Counted from the first letter of the stretch, positions 1-6,514 are shown. The stretch is DNA of 7,501 bases from an uncultured Eubacteriales bacterium (GCA_900552725.1 USAT01000089.1:1-7501); one strand, 5' to 3'. Notes: generated from the sequence alone by a model not told the origin. Program-made: numbers and translations.

Positions 1-839
1 GCCTGCCGCGTCTCGCCGTAGCGGCGGTTCACGTCGCCCCGGCCGTACTTGCCGTCCCCCAGCAGGGGACAGCCCATGTGGGCGAAAGTGGCGCGGATCT
101 GGTGGGTGCGGCCGGTCTCCAGCCCCACCTCCACCAGGGCCAGCTCGCCCCGGCACTCCAGCGTCTCGTAGGTGGTGACGGCGGTCTTGCCGCCGGGGAC
201 GGGCTTTTTGCGGACGGAGACCTCTTTTTTCTTCTCGTCCTTCACCAGAAAGACCTCCACCCGGCCCTTGGGCGGCTGGGGCGCGCCCACCGTGACGCAG
301 AGATAGCGCTTGTCCATCTCCCGGTCACGGATCTTTTCGTTGATGATCCGCAGCGTCTCGGCGTTCTTGGCGGCGATGACGATGCCGCCGGTGTTGCGGT
401 CGATGCGGTTGCACAGGGCGGGGGTGAAGGCGTTCTCCCACTTGGGGTTCCACTCCCGCTTCTGATAGAGGTACGCCTGGATGTGGTTGATGAGGGTGTT
501 GACCTTCTCCGTCTCATCGGCGTGGACCACCAGCCCCGGCCGCTTGTCCAGCAGCATCAGGTTCTCGTCCTCATACACGATGGTGAGGCTGGGCTTGAAG
601 AGGGTCAGGAACATGTTGTCCTCGCGGGGCTTGTCAAAGAACTCGTCGTTGATGTATAATTGCAGCACGTCGCCCTCCTGGAGCCGCTGGTCCCGCTGGG
701 CCCGCGCGCCGTTGCACTTGATGCGCTTCAGGCGGATGTATTTCTGCAGCAGCGCCGGCGGCAGCAGCGGCAGAGATTTGGACACGAAGCGGTCAAGCCG
801 CTGTCCGGCGTCGTTTTTTCCGATGGTCAGCTCCCGCAT
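1..839 (-). CDS. RluA-family pseudouridine synthase, 3' end cut by window edge
   Basis: Isomerises specific uridines to pseudouridine in structured RNA (23S rRNA or tRNA), in the cytoplasm. The reverse strand reads from an ATG at 839-837 as an open frame of 279 codons that runs off the window. An S4-like RNA-binding domain lies at about residues 13-70 (QRLDRFV, then the IRLKRIKCNG region). The catalytic domain follows: the family motif appears as RIDRNTGG with the probable catalytic Asp at residue 147, and a late conserved GRTHQIRA motif is at 243-250, followed by GCPLLGDGKYG. The usual HRLD(R)xTSG is here NRIDRNTGG, a variant I believe is common in Firmicute paralogues. The start is supported by a GGGGAGGTG ribosome binding site (853-845). 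RluC- or RluD-like enzymes are about 300 residues, so only a short C-terminal tail should be missing. The target RNA position cannot be told from sequence, so no symbol is given. It is divergent from the DUF177-rpmF unit. Confidence 0.93.
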   Translation of the reverse strand, partial: MRELTIGKNDAGQRLDRFVSKSLPLLPPALLQKYIRLKRIKCNGARAQRDQRLQEGDVLQLYINDEFFDKPREDNMFLTLFKPSLTIVYEDENLMLLDKRPGLVVHADETEKVNTLINHIQAYLYQKREWNPKWENAFTPALCNRIDRNTGGIVIAAKNAETLRIINEKIRDREMDKRYLCVTVGAPQPPKGRVEVFLVKDEKKKEVSVRKKPVPGGKTAVTTYETLECRGELALVEVGLETGRTHQIRATFAHMGCPLLGDGKYGRGDVNRRYGETRQ

Positions 840-871
840 GGGCGCACCTCCCCAAAAGAATGGTCTGCCTT

Positions 872-900
872 ATTGTACCCAAGGGCGGGACAAATGTCAA
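872..900 (-). promoter_or_regulatory. Sigma-A promoter for the pseudouridine synthase gene
   Basis: On the reverse strand there is a perfect -35 TTGACA (900-895), a 17-bp spacer and a -10 TACAAT (877-872, 5 of 6 consensus). Transcription would start near 865, giving a leader of about 25 nt that includes the ribosome binding site. No transcript evidence is available; the call rests on the near-consensus match and its position. Confidence 0.8.
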
Positions 901-928
901 AGGGAATCTGCGGCGGGGGAAAGGGCAG

Positions 929-987
929 AAAAATATGGTGAAAAATTGCAAAAAAGGTTTGACAACCCTTGTTTTTCACGTTATAAT
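929..987 (+). promoter_or_regulatory. Consensus sigma-A promoter with upstream A-tracts for the DUF177-rpmF operon
   Basis: A perfect -35 TTGACA (959-964), an exactly 17-bp spacer and a perfect -10 TATAAT (982-987). Just upstream are three A-runs at 929-933, 941-945 and 950-955, spaced about one helical turn apart, which resemble an UP element or intrinsic bend. The expected start is near 994, giving a leader of about 20 nt. Such a full-consensus promoter fits strong, growth-linked expression of a ribosomal protein operon. Confidence 0.88.
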
Positions 988-1014
988 ACTATCCGTGTCA
1001 TTGCGAGGTGTACT

Positions 1015-1512
1015 ATGCTTTTGAATGTGAACAAGCTGCTGCATACGCCGGACGCCGCTCAGGATGTCCAGTTTACCATGGATCTGAGCGACTTGGAGTT
1101 CGGCGGCGGCTACCCCGTGTCCCAGCCCGTCACTGTGGAAGGCAGGCTTCGGAACAAGGCTGGCGTCCTGCTGTGTACGCTGGAGGCAAGTACGACGCTT
1201 CACTGCGTCTGTGACCGCTGCGCAAAGCCCTTCACCAAGGACAAGACCGTGACCTACCAGTGCGTGCTGGCCCAGGAGCGGCAGTCCGACGATGACGAGG
1301 ATATCGTGCTGCTGGACAACGACGAGGTGGACTTGGGCGAAGTGGCTCGCACTGCGTTTATCCTTGAGATGGACACGAAAAACCTCTGCTCACCGGACTG
1401 CAAGGGCCTGTGCCCCGGCTGCGGCGTGGATCTGAATGTAGAGCCCTGCCGCTGTAAGAAGGCGGTCGACCCGCGTCTTGCCAAGCTGGCCCAGCTGTTG
1501 GAGGACCGGTAA
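1015..1512 (+). CDS. DUF177 (YceD-family) protein, 23S rRNA-associated, upstream of L32
   Basis: A 165-residue cytoplasmic protein. It is recognised as DUF177/YceD by overall pattern, by cysteine placement and by being immediately upstream of rpmF, a classic conserved pairing. Cysteines seen: CDRC at 66-69 (plus C64), then CSPDCKGLCPGCG at 125-137 and CRC at 145-147, which suggest a metal-binding or zinc-ribbon-like arrangement. An acidic stretch (SDDDEDIVLLDNDEVD) lies between the two groups. From family knowledge, DUF177 proteins have been linked to 23S rRNA accumulation or processing; the exact biochemistry is unresolved. The start at 1015 is chosen because GAGGTG lies at 1005-1010 and the consensus promoter starts transcription near 994. 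A longer in-frame extension would begin upstream of that promoter and overlap the divergent gene, so it is rejected. A 60-bp gap leads to rpmF. Confidence 0.88.
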   Translation: MLLNVNKLLHTPDAAQDVQFTMDLSDLEFGGGYPVSQPVTVEGRLRNKAGVLLCTLEASTTLHCVCDRCAKPFTKDKTVTYQCVLAQERQSDDDEDIVLLDNDEVDLGEVARTAFILEMDTKNLCSPDCKGLCPGCGVDLNVEPCRCKKAVDPRLAKLAQLLEDR

Positions 1513-1572
1513 GCGGAAGCTGAACTATTATACTACTGCTCACGGCAGTTAAAAGACCAAGGAGGTGTCAAC

Positions 1573-1770
1573 ATGGCAGTCCCTAAGGGAAAAGTATCGA
1601 AGCAAAGACGCAATAAGAGACGCAGCTCCGTTTGGAAGCTGGCGACTCCCGGTCTGGTGGCATGCCCCAAGTGTGGTGCGCTGCATCTGCCTCACAGAAT
1701 GTGCCCGGAATGCGGTACCTACAATGGCCGTCAGGTCAAGGAGATCAAGTCCGTGGCCGCTGGCAAGTAA
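1573..1770 (+). CDS. rpmF: 50S ribosomal protein L32 (bL32)
   Basis: A 65-residue basic protein of the large ribosomal subunit. The N-terminus MAVPKGKVSKQRRNKRRS is diagnostic for bL32. A zinc ribbon follows: CPKC at 31-34 and CPEC at 44-47, so this is the zinc-binding (C+) form and not a cysteine-free paralogue. Length is normal for the family. It has an excellent Shine-Dalgarno AAGGAGGTG (1559-1567), 5 nt before the ATG. It is co-transcribed with the DUF177 gene and followed directly by a strong intrinsic terminator. In proteobacteria this pair is usually continued by plsX and fab genes; here the unit stops after rpmF. The annotation is near certain. Confidence 0.98.
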   Translation: MAVPKGKVSKQRRNKRRSSVWKLATPGLVACPKCGALHLPHRMCPECGTYNGRQVKEIKSVAAGK

Positions 1771-1792
1771 GTCATCGACGTGTGTCCTTGTT

Positions 1793-1827
1793 AGGAGGGA
1801 AGAGCTTTCTTCCCTCCTTACTTTTTT
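1793..1827 (+). terminator. Intrinsic terminator after rpmF
   Basis: An uninterrupted 11-bp stem pairs 1793-1803 with 1808-1818 (core GGAGGGAAGA / TCTTCCCTCC) around a 4-nt GCTT loop. It is followed by TAC and then a run of six T (1822-1827). It separates the DUF177-rpmF unit from the radical-SAM operon. Confidence 0.92.
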
Positions 1828-1870
1828 CCCTCCCTTCCAAAAATTCATGATATCCATCAAAATCATGCGT

Positions 1871-1899
1871 TTTACTTTTGACATGAGCCGCGGTATACT
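1871..1899 (+). promoter_or_regulatory. Possible distal promoter upstream of the radical-SAM gene
   Basis: TTTACT (1871-1876), a 17-bp spacer and TATACT (1894-1899). The -35 matches only 4 of 6. A perfect TTGACA at 1878-1883 is nearby but stands 10 bp from this -10, too close to pair with it. This is a weaker alternative to the promoter at 1932-1960, and either or both may be used. Confidence 0.35.
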
Positions 1900-1931
1900 G
1901 CCAAAAGACGGTACAAAATTTGCTTTTTATC

Positions 1932-1960
1932 TTGCGTTACAGGGAGAAAATGGCTATAAT
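1932..1960 (+). promoter_or_regulatory. Likely promoter for the radical-SAM/der/plsY operon
   Basis: A perfect -10 TATAAT at 1955-1960 with TTGCGT (1932-1937) 17 bp upstream, which matches only the TTG half of a -35. The expected start near 1967 gives a leader of about 44 nt with the ribosome binding site AGGAGAGAG at 1995-2003. It lies after the rpmF terminator, so the downstream operon needs its own promoter. Confidence 0.6.
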
Positions 1961-2010
1961 ATTATGGTTATCATGCCACTTTATGCCGTTTTACAGGAGA
2001 GAGCGCCGTT

Positions 2011-3312
2011 ATGAGTACCGTCATCACTTCCATCGACCCCCATTCCCCGGCGGAGAGAGCCGGGATCACCGTGGGGGAGCAGCTTCTGGAGATCAACGGC
2101 CACCACATCGTGGACGTGCTGGACTACCGGTTCTATGGCTACGATCCGGTGGCGGTGCTGCGGCTTGCAAAGGACGGGCAGGAGCGGACGGTCACCGTCC
2201 GCAAGGAGGAGGGCCGCGACCTGGGCCTGAACTTTCCCACCTATCTGATGGACGAGATGCACCAGTGCGCCAACCACTGCCTGTTCTGCTTTGTGGATCA
2301 GATGCCGCCCCACATGCGGCCGTCCCTGTACATCAAGGACGACGACGAGCGGCTCAGCTTCCTGCTGGGCAACTACACCACCCTGACCAACCTCAGTGAG
2401 CGGGAGGCCCAGCGGATCATCGACCTGCACATCAGCCCCATCAACGTGTCCGTCCACGCCACCGACCCCCAGCTCCATTGCACGCTGCTGGGCAACAAGG
2501 GGGCGGAGCGGTCGCTGGAATACATCCGGCGCTTCTGCCAGGCGGGCATCGTCATGAACGGCCAGATCGTGGTGTGCCCCGGCTGGAACGACGGCGACCA
2601 GCTGCGCCGCACCCTGCGGGATCTGACAGAGTGGCAGTTTTCCAGCTGCTCCCTGGTGCCGGTGGGCATTACCAAATACCGCCAGGGCCTTGCCAGGCTC
2701 CGGCCGGTGGAAAAGGACTGTGCCCGCGAGATCATCACCATCGCCGAGGAATTCGGACAGGAGAATCTGCGGCGCTACGGCACCCGGCGGTTCTTCTGTG
2801 CCGACGAGCTGTTTCTGCGGGCGGGACTGCCCCTGCCGGAGGAGGACTATTACGAGGGCTATCGCCAGATCGAGAACGGCGTGGGCATGCTGCGTTCGCT
2901 GGAGCAGGAGTTCCTTTCCGCCATGAAGCTGGAGGAGCCGGACGCCGCCCCCAGCCCCTTCACCATCGCCACCGGCGTGGCCGCCGCGCCCTTCATGCAG
3001 ACGCTGGTGGACCGGGCGAAGGCCTACTTCCCCCATCTGGACGGGGAGGTGATCGCCGTGAAAAACGATTTCTTCGGCCACACCATCGACGTGACCGGCC
3101 TTCTGACGGGGCAGGACATCTCCCGGCAGCTGCAGGGCCGTGTGGCCGGGCGGCGTGTGCTGCTGACGGTGCACATGCTGCGCCACGGCGAGACGGTATT
3201 TCTGGATGATTACACGGTGGACAGGCTGTCCCAGGAGCTGGGCAGCCCCGTCCGGATCGTGGACGACGACGGCGGCGCCCTGCTGGACGCCATGCTGGAC
3301 ACCGCTGTCTGA
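2011..3312 (+). CDS. PDZ / radical-SAM-like / DUF512 protein of unknown function
   Basis: A 433-residue protein of the DUF512 family, which is widely conserved in Clostridia and cyanobacteria; its substrate is unknown. Order of parts: a PDZ-like N-terminus at about 1-70 (ITSIDPHSPAERAGI, GEQLLEING); then CANHCLFCF with C86, C90 and C93, a CX3CX2C pattern typical of a radical-SAM [4Fe-4S] site; then a barrel-like region (INVSVHATDP, IVVCPGWNDG); and a C-terminal DUF512 part from about residue 220 (RRFFCADELFLRAG, ATGVAAAPFM). No signal peptide or membrane segment is seen. The start has AGGAGAGAG 7 nt upstream and the PDZ motif begins at once, so 2011 is secure. It is the first gene of an operon with der, 18 nt downstream. 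That link suggests a housekeeping role near ribosome assembly or RNA modification, which is inference only. Confidence 0.92.
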   Translation: MSTVITSIDPHSPAERAGITVGEQLLEINGHHIVDVLDYRFYGYDPVAVLRLAKDGQERTVTVRKEEGRDLGLNFPTYLMDEMHQCANHCLFCFVDQMPPHMRPSLYIKDDDERLSFLLGNYTTLTNLSEREAQRIIDLHISPINVSVHATDPQLHCTLLGNKGAERSLEYIRRFCQAGIVMNGQIVVCPGWNDGDQLRRTLRDLTEWQFSSCSLVPVGITKYRQGLARLRPVEKDCAREIITIAEEFGQENLRRYGTRRFFCADELFLRAGLPLPEEDYYEGYRQIENGVGMLRSLEQEFLSAMKLEEPDAAPSPFTIATGVAAAPFMQTLVDRAKAYFPHLDGEVIAVKNDFFGHTIDVTGLLTGQDISRQLQGRVAGRRVLLTVHMLRHGETVFLDDYTVDRLSQELGSPVRIVDDDGGALLDAMLDTAV

Positions 3313-3330
3313 TATGAGGAGGGATAGACT

Positions 3331-4662
3331 ATGGCAAAACCTTTGATCGCCATCGTGGGCCGCCCCAACGTGGGCAAGTCCATGCTGTTCAATAAGCTGA
3401 TCGGCAAGCGCCTGAGCATCGTGGAGGACACCCCCGGCGTCACCCGCGACCGCATTTACGGCGAAAGCGAGTGGCTGGGCCACAAGTTCCGTCTGGTGGA
3501 CACCGGCGGCATCGAGCCCAGCACCGACAACCAGATCCTGTCTTTCATGCGGGAGCAGGCCCAGATCGCCATCGACAACGCCACGGTGATCGTGTTCGTC
3601 ACCGACATCAAGACCGGCATGACCGCCGCCGACCAGGAGGTGGCCGGGATGCTGCAGCGCAGCAAGAAGCCCATTGTGCTGGCCGTCAACAAGATGGACG
3701 CCACCGGCACGGTGGATCCGGATTTCTATGAGTTCTACAACCTGGGCCTGGGCGACCCCATCGCCGTGTCCGCCGTTCACGGCCACGGCACCGGCGACCT
3801 GCTGGACGAGTGCCTGAAGTACTTCCCGCCTGAGGAGGACGAGGACGACGAGTCCGACGTGATCCAGGTGGCCATCATCGGCAAGCCCAACGTGGGCAAG
3901 TCCAGCCTGACCAACCGCATCCTGGGTGAACAGCGGGTCATCGTCAGCAACGTGGCGGGCACCACCCGGGACGCCATCGACAGCTATTTCGAGAACGCCC
4001 AGGGCAAGTACAACTTCATCGACACCGCCGGTATGCGGAAAAAGTCCAGGGTGGACGACAATATCGAGAAGTACAGCGTCCTGCGGGCCACCATGGCCAT
4101 CGAGCGCAGCGACGTGTGCCTCATCATGATCGACGCCAACGACGGCGTTACCGAGCAGGACACCAAGGTGGCCGGTCTGGCCCATGAGGCGGGCAAGGCC
4201 TGCATCATCGTGGTGAACAAGTGGGACGCCGTGGAGAAGGATGACAAGACCATGGACCGCATGCGGGAGGATATCCGCCGGGATCTCAGCTTCATGACCT
4301 ACGCGCCCATCGTGTTCATCTCCGCCCTGACGGGCCAGCGGGTGAACCGGCTCTTCGAGCTGATCAACTACGTCAACGACCAGGCCTCCATGCGCATCAC
4401 CACCGGCATGCTGAACAGCGTCCTGGCCGATGCCCAGACCCGCGTGCAGCCGCCCACGGACAAGGGCCGCCGCCTGAAGATCTACTACATGACCCAGGTG
4501 GGCATCAAGCCGCCCCACTTCGTGGTGTTCTGCAACGACAAGAAGCTGTTTCACTTCTCCTATCGCCGGTATCTGGAGAACCAGATCCGCAGCGTGTTCG
4601 GTCTGGAGGGCACCCCCGTCATCATGACCATCCGCCAGAAGGGGGAGGACGACAACGCATGA
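3331..4662 (+). CDS. der: Ribosome-assembly GTPase Der (EngA)
   Basis: An essential tandem-domain GTPase acting in late maturation of the 50S subunit. The 443 residues match the family length. GTPase domain 1: GRPNVGKS at 10-17, DTPGVTRDR, DTGG at 57-60, NKMD at 120-123. An acidic linker (PPEEDEDDESD, about 167-178) joins it to GTPase domain 2: GKPNVGKS at 184-191, DTAGM at 231-235, NKWD at 296-299, SALTGQ from 331. A C-terminal KH-like domain follows (TDKGRRLKIYYMTQVG, PPHFVVFCND). All nucleotide-binding motifs are intact. The ribosome binding site AGGAGGG (3317-3323) lies 7 nt before the ATG. The stop overlaps the plsY start (ATGA, 4659-4662), implying translational coupling. Unrelated to mobile elements; normal base composition for the window. 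Confidence 0.98.
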   Translation: MAKPLIAIVGRPNVGKSMLFNKLIGKRLSIVEDTPGVTRDRIYGESEWLGHKFRLVDTGGIEPSTDNQILSFMREQAQIAIDNATVIVFVTDIKTGMTAADQEVAGMLQRSKKPIVLAVNKMDATGTVDPDFYEFYNLGLGDPIAVSAVHGHGTGDLLDECLKYFPPEEDEDDESDVIQVAIIGKPNVGKSSLTNRILGEQRVIVSNVAGTTRDAIDSYFENAQGKYNFIDTAGMRKKSRVDDNIEKYSVLRATMAIERSDVCLIMIDANDGVTEQDTKVAGLAHEAGKACIIVVNKWDAVEKDDKTMDRMREDIRRDLSFMTYAPIVFISALTGQRVNRLFELINYVNDQASMRITTGMLNSVLADAQTRVQPPTDKGRRLKIYYMTQVGIKPPHFVVFCNDKKLFHFSYRRYLENQIRSVFGLEGTPVIMTIRQKGEDDNA

Positions 4663-5306
4663 GCCGCATCATTTTCACCGTATTCTGCGTGGCGCTGACG
4701 CTGCTGGTGTCGTATCTGCTGGGCTGCTTCAACGGCGCGGTGGTCATCTCCCACTTCATCATCAAGGATGACGTCCGCTCCCACGGCAGCGGCAACGCGG
4801 GCCTGACCAACTTCTACCGCACCTACGGCGCCAAGTACGCCCTGGGCGTCATCGCCCTGGACATGGGCAAGACCGTGGTGGCGGGCCTCATCGGCGGGTA
4901 CCTGTTCTACTTCCTGCGGCAGGACTGGACGCTGGGCCTGCTGCTGGCGGGCGTGGGCTGCGAGCTGGGCCATATGTTCCCCGCCTTCTATGGCTTCAAG
5001 GGCGGCAAGGGCATCCTGTGCGGCGGCACGCTGGCCTGGATGCTGGGCTGGAAGGTGGGCCTTGTGGCATGGGGCCTGTTCGCGGCGCTGTGGCTGCTGA
5101 GCAAGTATGTGTCCCTGGGCTCCATCTTCGCCGGTGTCAGCCTGACGGTGTCCGTGTTTTTGTTCTACGGACACAACCTGCTGTATACGGCCCTGGCCTT
5201 CGTCATTTCCGTGCTGGTGGTGTGGTGCCACCGGGAGAATATCAACCGCCTGCTCCACGGCACAGAGCGGAAGTTCAAATGGCATTCCGGCCCGCCGAAG
5301 GAGTAA
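4659..5306 (+). CDS. plsY: Acyl-phosphate:glycerol-3-phosphate acyltransferase PlsY
   Basis: An integral membrane enzyme that transfers an acyl chain from acyl-phosphate (made by PlsX) to glycerol-3-phosphate. This is the first step of phospholipid synthesis in most bacteria. The 215 residues are typical in length, with several hydrophobic segments beginning at residues 3-22. The three family motifs are present: SGNAGLTN at 44-51 (Leu where Ala is common), FKGGKG at 113-118, and HRENINRLLHGTE at 191-203. The start overlaps the der stop by 4 nt, and a GGGGGAGGA ribosome binding site sits inside the der end (4641-4649). In many Firmicutes der-plsY is followed by gpsA; here a palindromic repeat and an unrelated transporter follow instead. 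Confidence 0.96.
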   Translation: MSRIIFTVFCVALTLLVSYLLGCFNGAVVISHFIIKDDVRSHGSGNAGLTNFYRTYGAKYALGVIALDMGKTVVAGLIGGYLFYFLRQDWTLGLLLAGVGCELGHMFPAFYGFKGGKGILCGGTLAWMLGWKVGLVAWGLFAALWLLSKYVSLGSIFAGVSLTVSVFLFYGHNLLYTALAFVISVLVVWCHRENINRLLHGTERKFKWHSGPPKE

Positions 5307-5332
5307 GGACAAGAAGAAGTACCGAAAACGGT

Positions 5333-5421
5333 TTGTAGGGGGCGGCGTCCTCGACGCCCCGTCGTTTACCAGGAATACCATCGTAATTTGCGCGGGCCGT
5401 CGAGGACGCCGGCCCCTACGA
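5333..5421. repeat. Imperfect 89-bp palindromic intergenic element (REP/MITE-like)
   Basis: Two arms of about 31 bp, 5333-5363 and 5391-5421, are inverted copies with only a few mismatches. Both contain the shared core GGCGTCCTCGACG and end in GTAGGGG. A 27-bp centre separates them. Each arm also folds on itself, for example GGCGTC / GACGCC around CTC at 5344-5358, so a cruciform or double-hairpin RNA is possible. No coding sense and no T-run is seen. GTAGGGGC-edged palindromes are, to my knowledge, frequent intergenic repeats in Oscillospiraceae genomes. It may protect or attenuate the plsY transcript or be a non-autonomous mobile element. Confidence 0.8.
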
Positions 5422-5456
5422 CCCCATATTTCCCCATACAGAAAGGAAAGCTTCCC

Positions 5457-6422
5457 ATGAAACACAACCAAGTACGCCAGGTGCTGTTCCCCATTCTGGC
5501 GGCCCTGATCTGGGGTACCGCCTTTGTGGCCCAGGATCTGTGCGCCGACGCCATCGATACCTTTACCTTCAACGCCATCCGCTCCTATATCGCGGTGGCG
5601 GCGCTGCTGGTGCTGATCGTCATTTTTGACGCCGTCAACAAGGACAAGCCCAGCCTGACCGCCATCCAGCGGAAGGCTGCCAACCGCCAGATGTGGTTCG
5701 GCGGCATCTGCTGCGGTACGGCGCTGGCGGTGGCCTCCAACTTCCAGCAGGCGGGTCTTGCCGCCGGTACCGACGCCGGTAAGGCGGGCTTCATCACCGC
5801 CCTGTATGTGGTGCTGGTGCCGGTGTTCGGCCTGTTCTTCAAGCGGAAGGTGAATCTGTCCACCTGGATCGCCGTGGTGTGCAGCGTGGTGGCGCTGTAC
5901 CTGCTGTGCATCAAGGGCGACTTCTCTCTGGCGCCGGGCGACCTGCTGGTGCTGGTGTGCGCCGTGTGCTTCGCCATCCACATTCTGGTGATCGACCACT
6001 TCACCGCCACGGTGGACGGCCTCAAGCTCAGCTGCGTGCAGTTCTTCGTGGCGGCGGTGTGGGCCACCATCGCCAAGGTGGTGTGCGTGATCCTGGGCAT
6101 GAACGGCACCGGCGACGTGTCGGCGGCCACCTCCATCTTCGCCGCACCTGACTGGAACGCCATTCTGGCCTGCGCCCTGCCCATCCTGTATGTGGGCATC
6201 TTCTCCTCCGGCGTGGGCTATACGCTGCAGATCCTAGCCCAGAAGGACTCCAACCCCACGGTGGTCACCATCCTGCTGAGCCTGGAGAGCGTGTTCGCCG
6301 TCATCGCGGGCGCCATCATCCTGCACCAGCAGATGAGCGTGCGGGAGTACATCGGCTGCGTCATCATGTTCATCGCCGTGATCCTGGCCCAGATCCAGTT
6401 CCCGGAAAAGCAAAAAGCGTAA
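5457..6422 (+). CDS. DMT-superfamily (EamA) transporter
   Basis: A 321-residue inner-membrane protein of the drug/metabolite transporter superfamily, probably exporting a metabolite or amino acid; the substrate cannot be told. It has a short positively charged N-terminus, then a first hydrophobic segment with WGTAFVAQ (about residues 19-26), typical of EamA domains. About ten membrane segments are arranged as two repeats: EamA 1 up to about residue 150, and EamA 2 at about 160-310 with the LSLESVFAVIAGAIIL region, the usual EamA signature near the end. The start at 5457 is chosen because AAAGGAAAG (5442-5450) lies 6 nt upstream. The open frame extends in-frame to 5388, but that part is the palindromic repeat plus leader and lacks a binding site. 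No clear promoter is seen between plsY and this gene, so it may be read through from the operon. A strong terminator follows. Confidence 0.9.
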   Translation: MKHNQVRQVLFPILAALIWGTAFVAQDLCADAIDTFTFNAIRSYIAVAALLVLIVIFDAVNKDKPSLTAIQRKAANRQMWFGGICCGTALAVASNFQQAGLAAGTDAGKAGFITALYVVLVPVFGLFFKRKVNLSTWIAVVCSVVALYLLCIKGDFSLAPGDLLVLVCAVCFAIHILVIDHFTATVDGLKLSCVQFFVAAVWATIAKVVCVILGMNGTGDVSAATSIFAAPDWNAILACALPILYVGIFSSGVGYTLQILAQKDSNPTVVTILLSLESVFAVIAGAIILHQQMSVREYIGCVIMFIAVILAQIQFPEKQKA

Positions 6423-6434
6423 TGAACATCGCCT

Positions 6435-6466
6435 ATGAGCCGTCCCTTCGGGGACGGCTCATTTTT
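6435..6466 (+). terminator. Intrinsic terminator with UUCG tetraloop
   Basis: A perfect stem (TGAGCCGTCCC at 6436-6446 with GGGACGGCTCA at 6451-6461, plus an outer A-T pair) closes a C(TTCG)G loop, an exceptionally stable tetraloop. TTTTT follows at 6462-6466. It ends transcription of the EamA gene 13 nt after its stop codon and insulates the next promoter. Confidence 0.95.
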
Positions 6467-6473
6467 CTTCTAA

Positions 6474-6496
6474 TTGCCTATTGACAAGGTGGGTAA
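6474..6496. promoter_or_regulatory. Candidate operator 1 (TTGCCTA-N9-TGGGTAA)
   Basis: An imperfect palindrome: the left half TTGCCTA and the right half, read in reverse complement as TTACCCA, share TTRCCYA, with 9 bp between. The -35 hexamer of the cysteine desulfurase promoter lies wholly inside the 9-bp centre, so a bound protein would block RNA polymerase. No matching regulator gene is in the window. An Rrf2/IscR-type repressor is a guess from what the gene does. Confidence 0.5.
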
Positions 6497-6509
6497 ATCG
6501 TGTTATTAT
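6481..6509 (+). promoter_or_regulatory. Extended -10 sigma-A promoter for the cysteine desulfurase gene
   Basis: A perfect -35 TTGACA (6481-6486), a 17-bp spacer, and -10 TATTAT (6504-6509) preceded by TGT (6501-6503), an extended -10 element. The expected start is near 6516, giving a leader of about 60 nt. The promoter is intrinsically strong and is flanked by two candidate operators. Confidence 0.88.
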
Positions 6510-6514
6510 CCAAT

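Noticed and set aside
481..1014. An in-frame N-terminal extension of the DUF177 gene starting at 481
   Set aside because: It is antisense to the pseudouridine synthase gene and lies upstream of the consensus promoter whose transcript begins near 994.
1535..1549. A small hairpin (ACTGC / GCAGT, 5-nt loop) between the DUF177 gene and rpmF
   Set aside because: Only 5 bp and no T-run. It may be a processing signal but is too weak to call.
1981..4554. An 857-codon open frame on the reverse strand, antisense to the radical-SAM and der genes
   Set aside because: Its translation is low-complexity His/Gly/Val/Leu-rich text with no motif, while both forward genes have complete family motifs. Long antisense frames are expected where third codon positions are nearly always G or C.
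5321..5332. A mini-hairpin ACCG(AAAA)CGGT after plsY
   Set aside because: A 4-bp stem with only TTT after it is insufficient for a terminator; the adjacent large palindrome dominates.
5388..5456. A longer start for the EamA transporter at 5388
   Set aside because: The extra 23 residues come from the palindromic repeat and leader and are Pro/Arg-rich rather than hydrophobic; the good ribosome binding site is at 5442-5450.
4560..5999. A 479-codon reverse-strand open frame across plsY, the repeat and the EamA gene
   Set aside because: It runs through three unrelated forward features, has His/Gln/Ala-rich composition and no recognisable domain; another GC-bias shadow.
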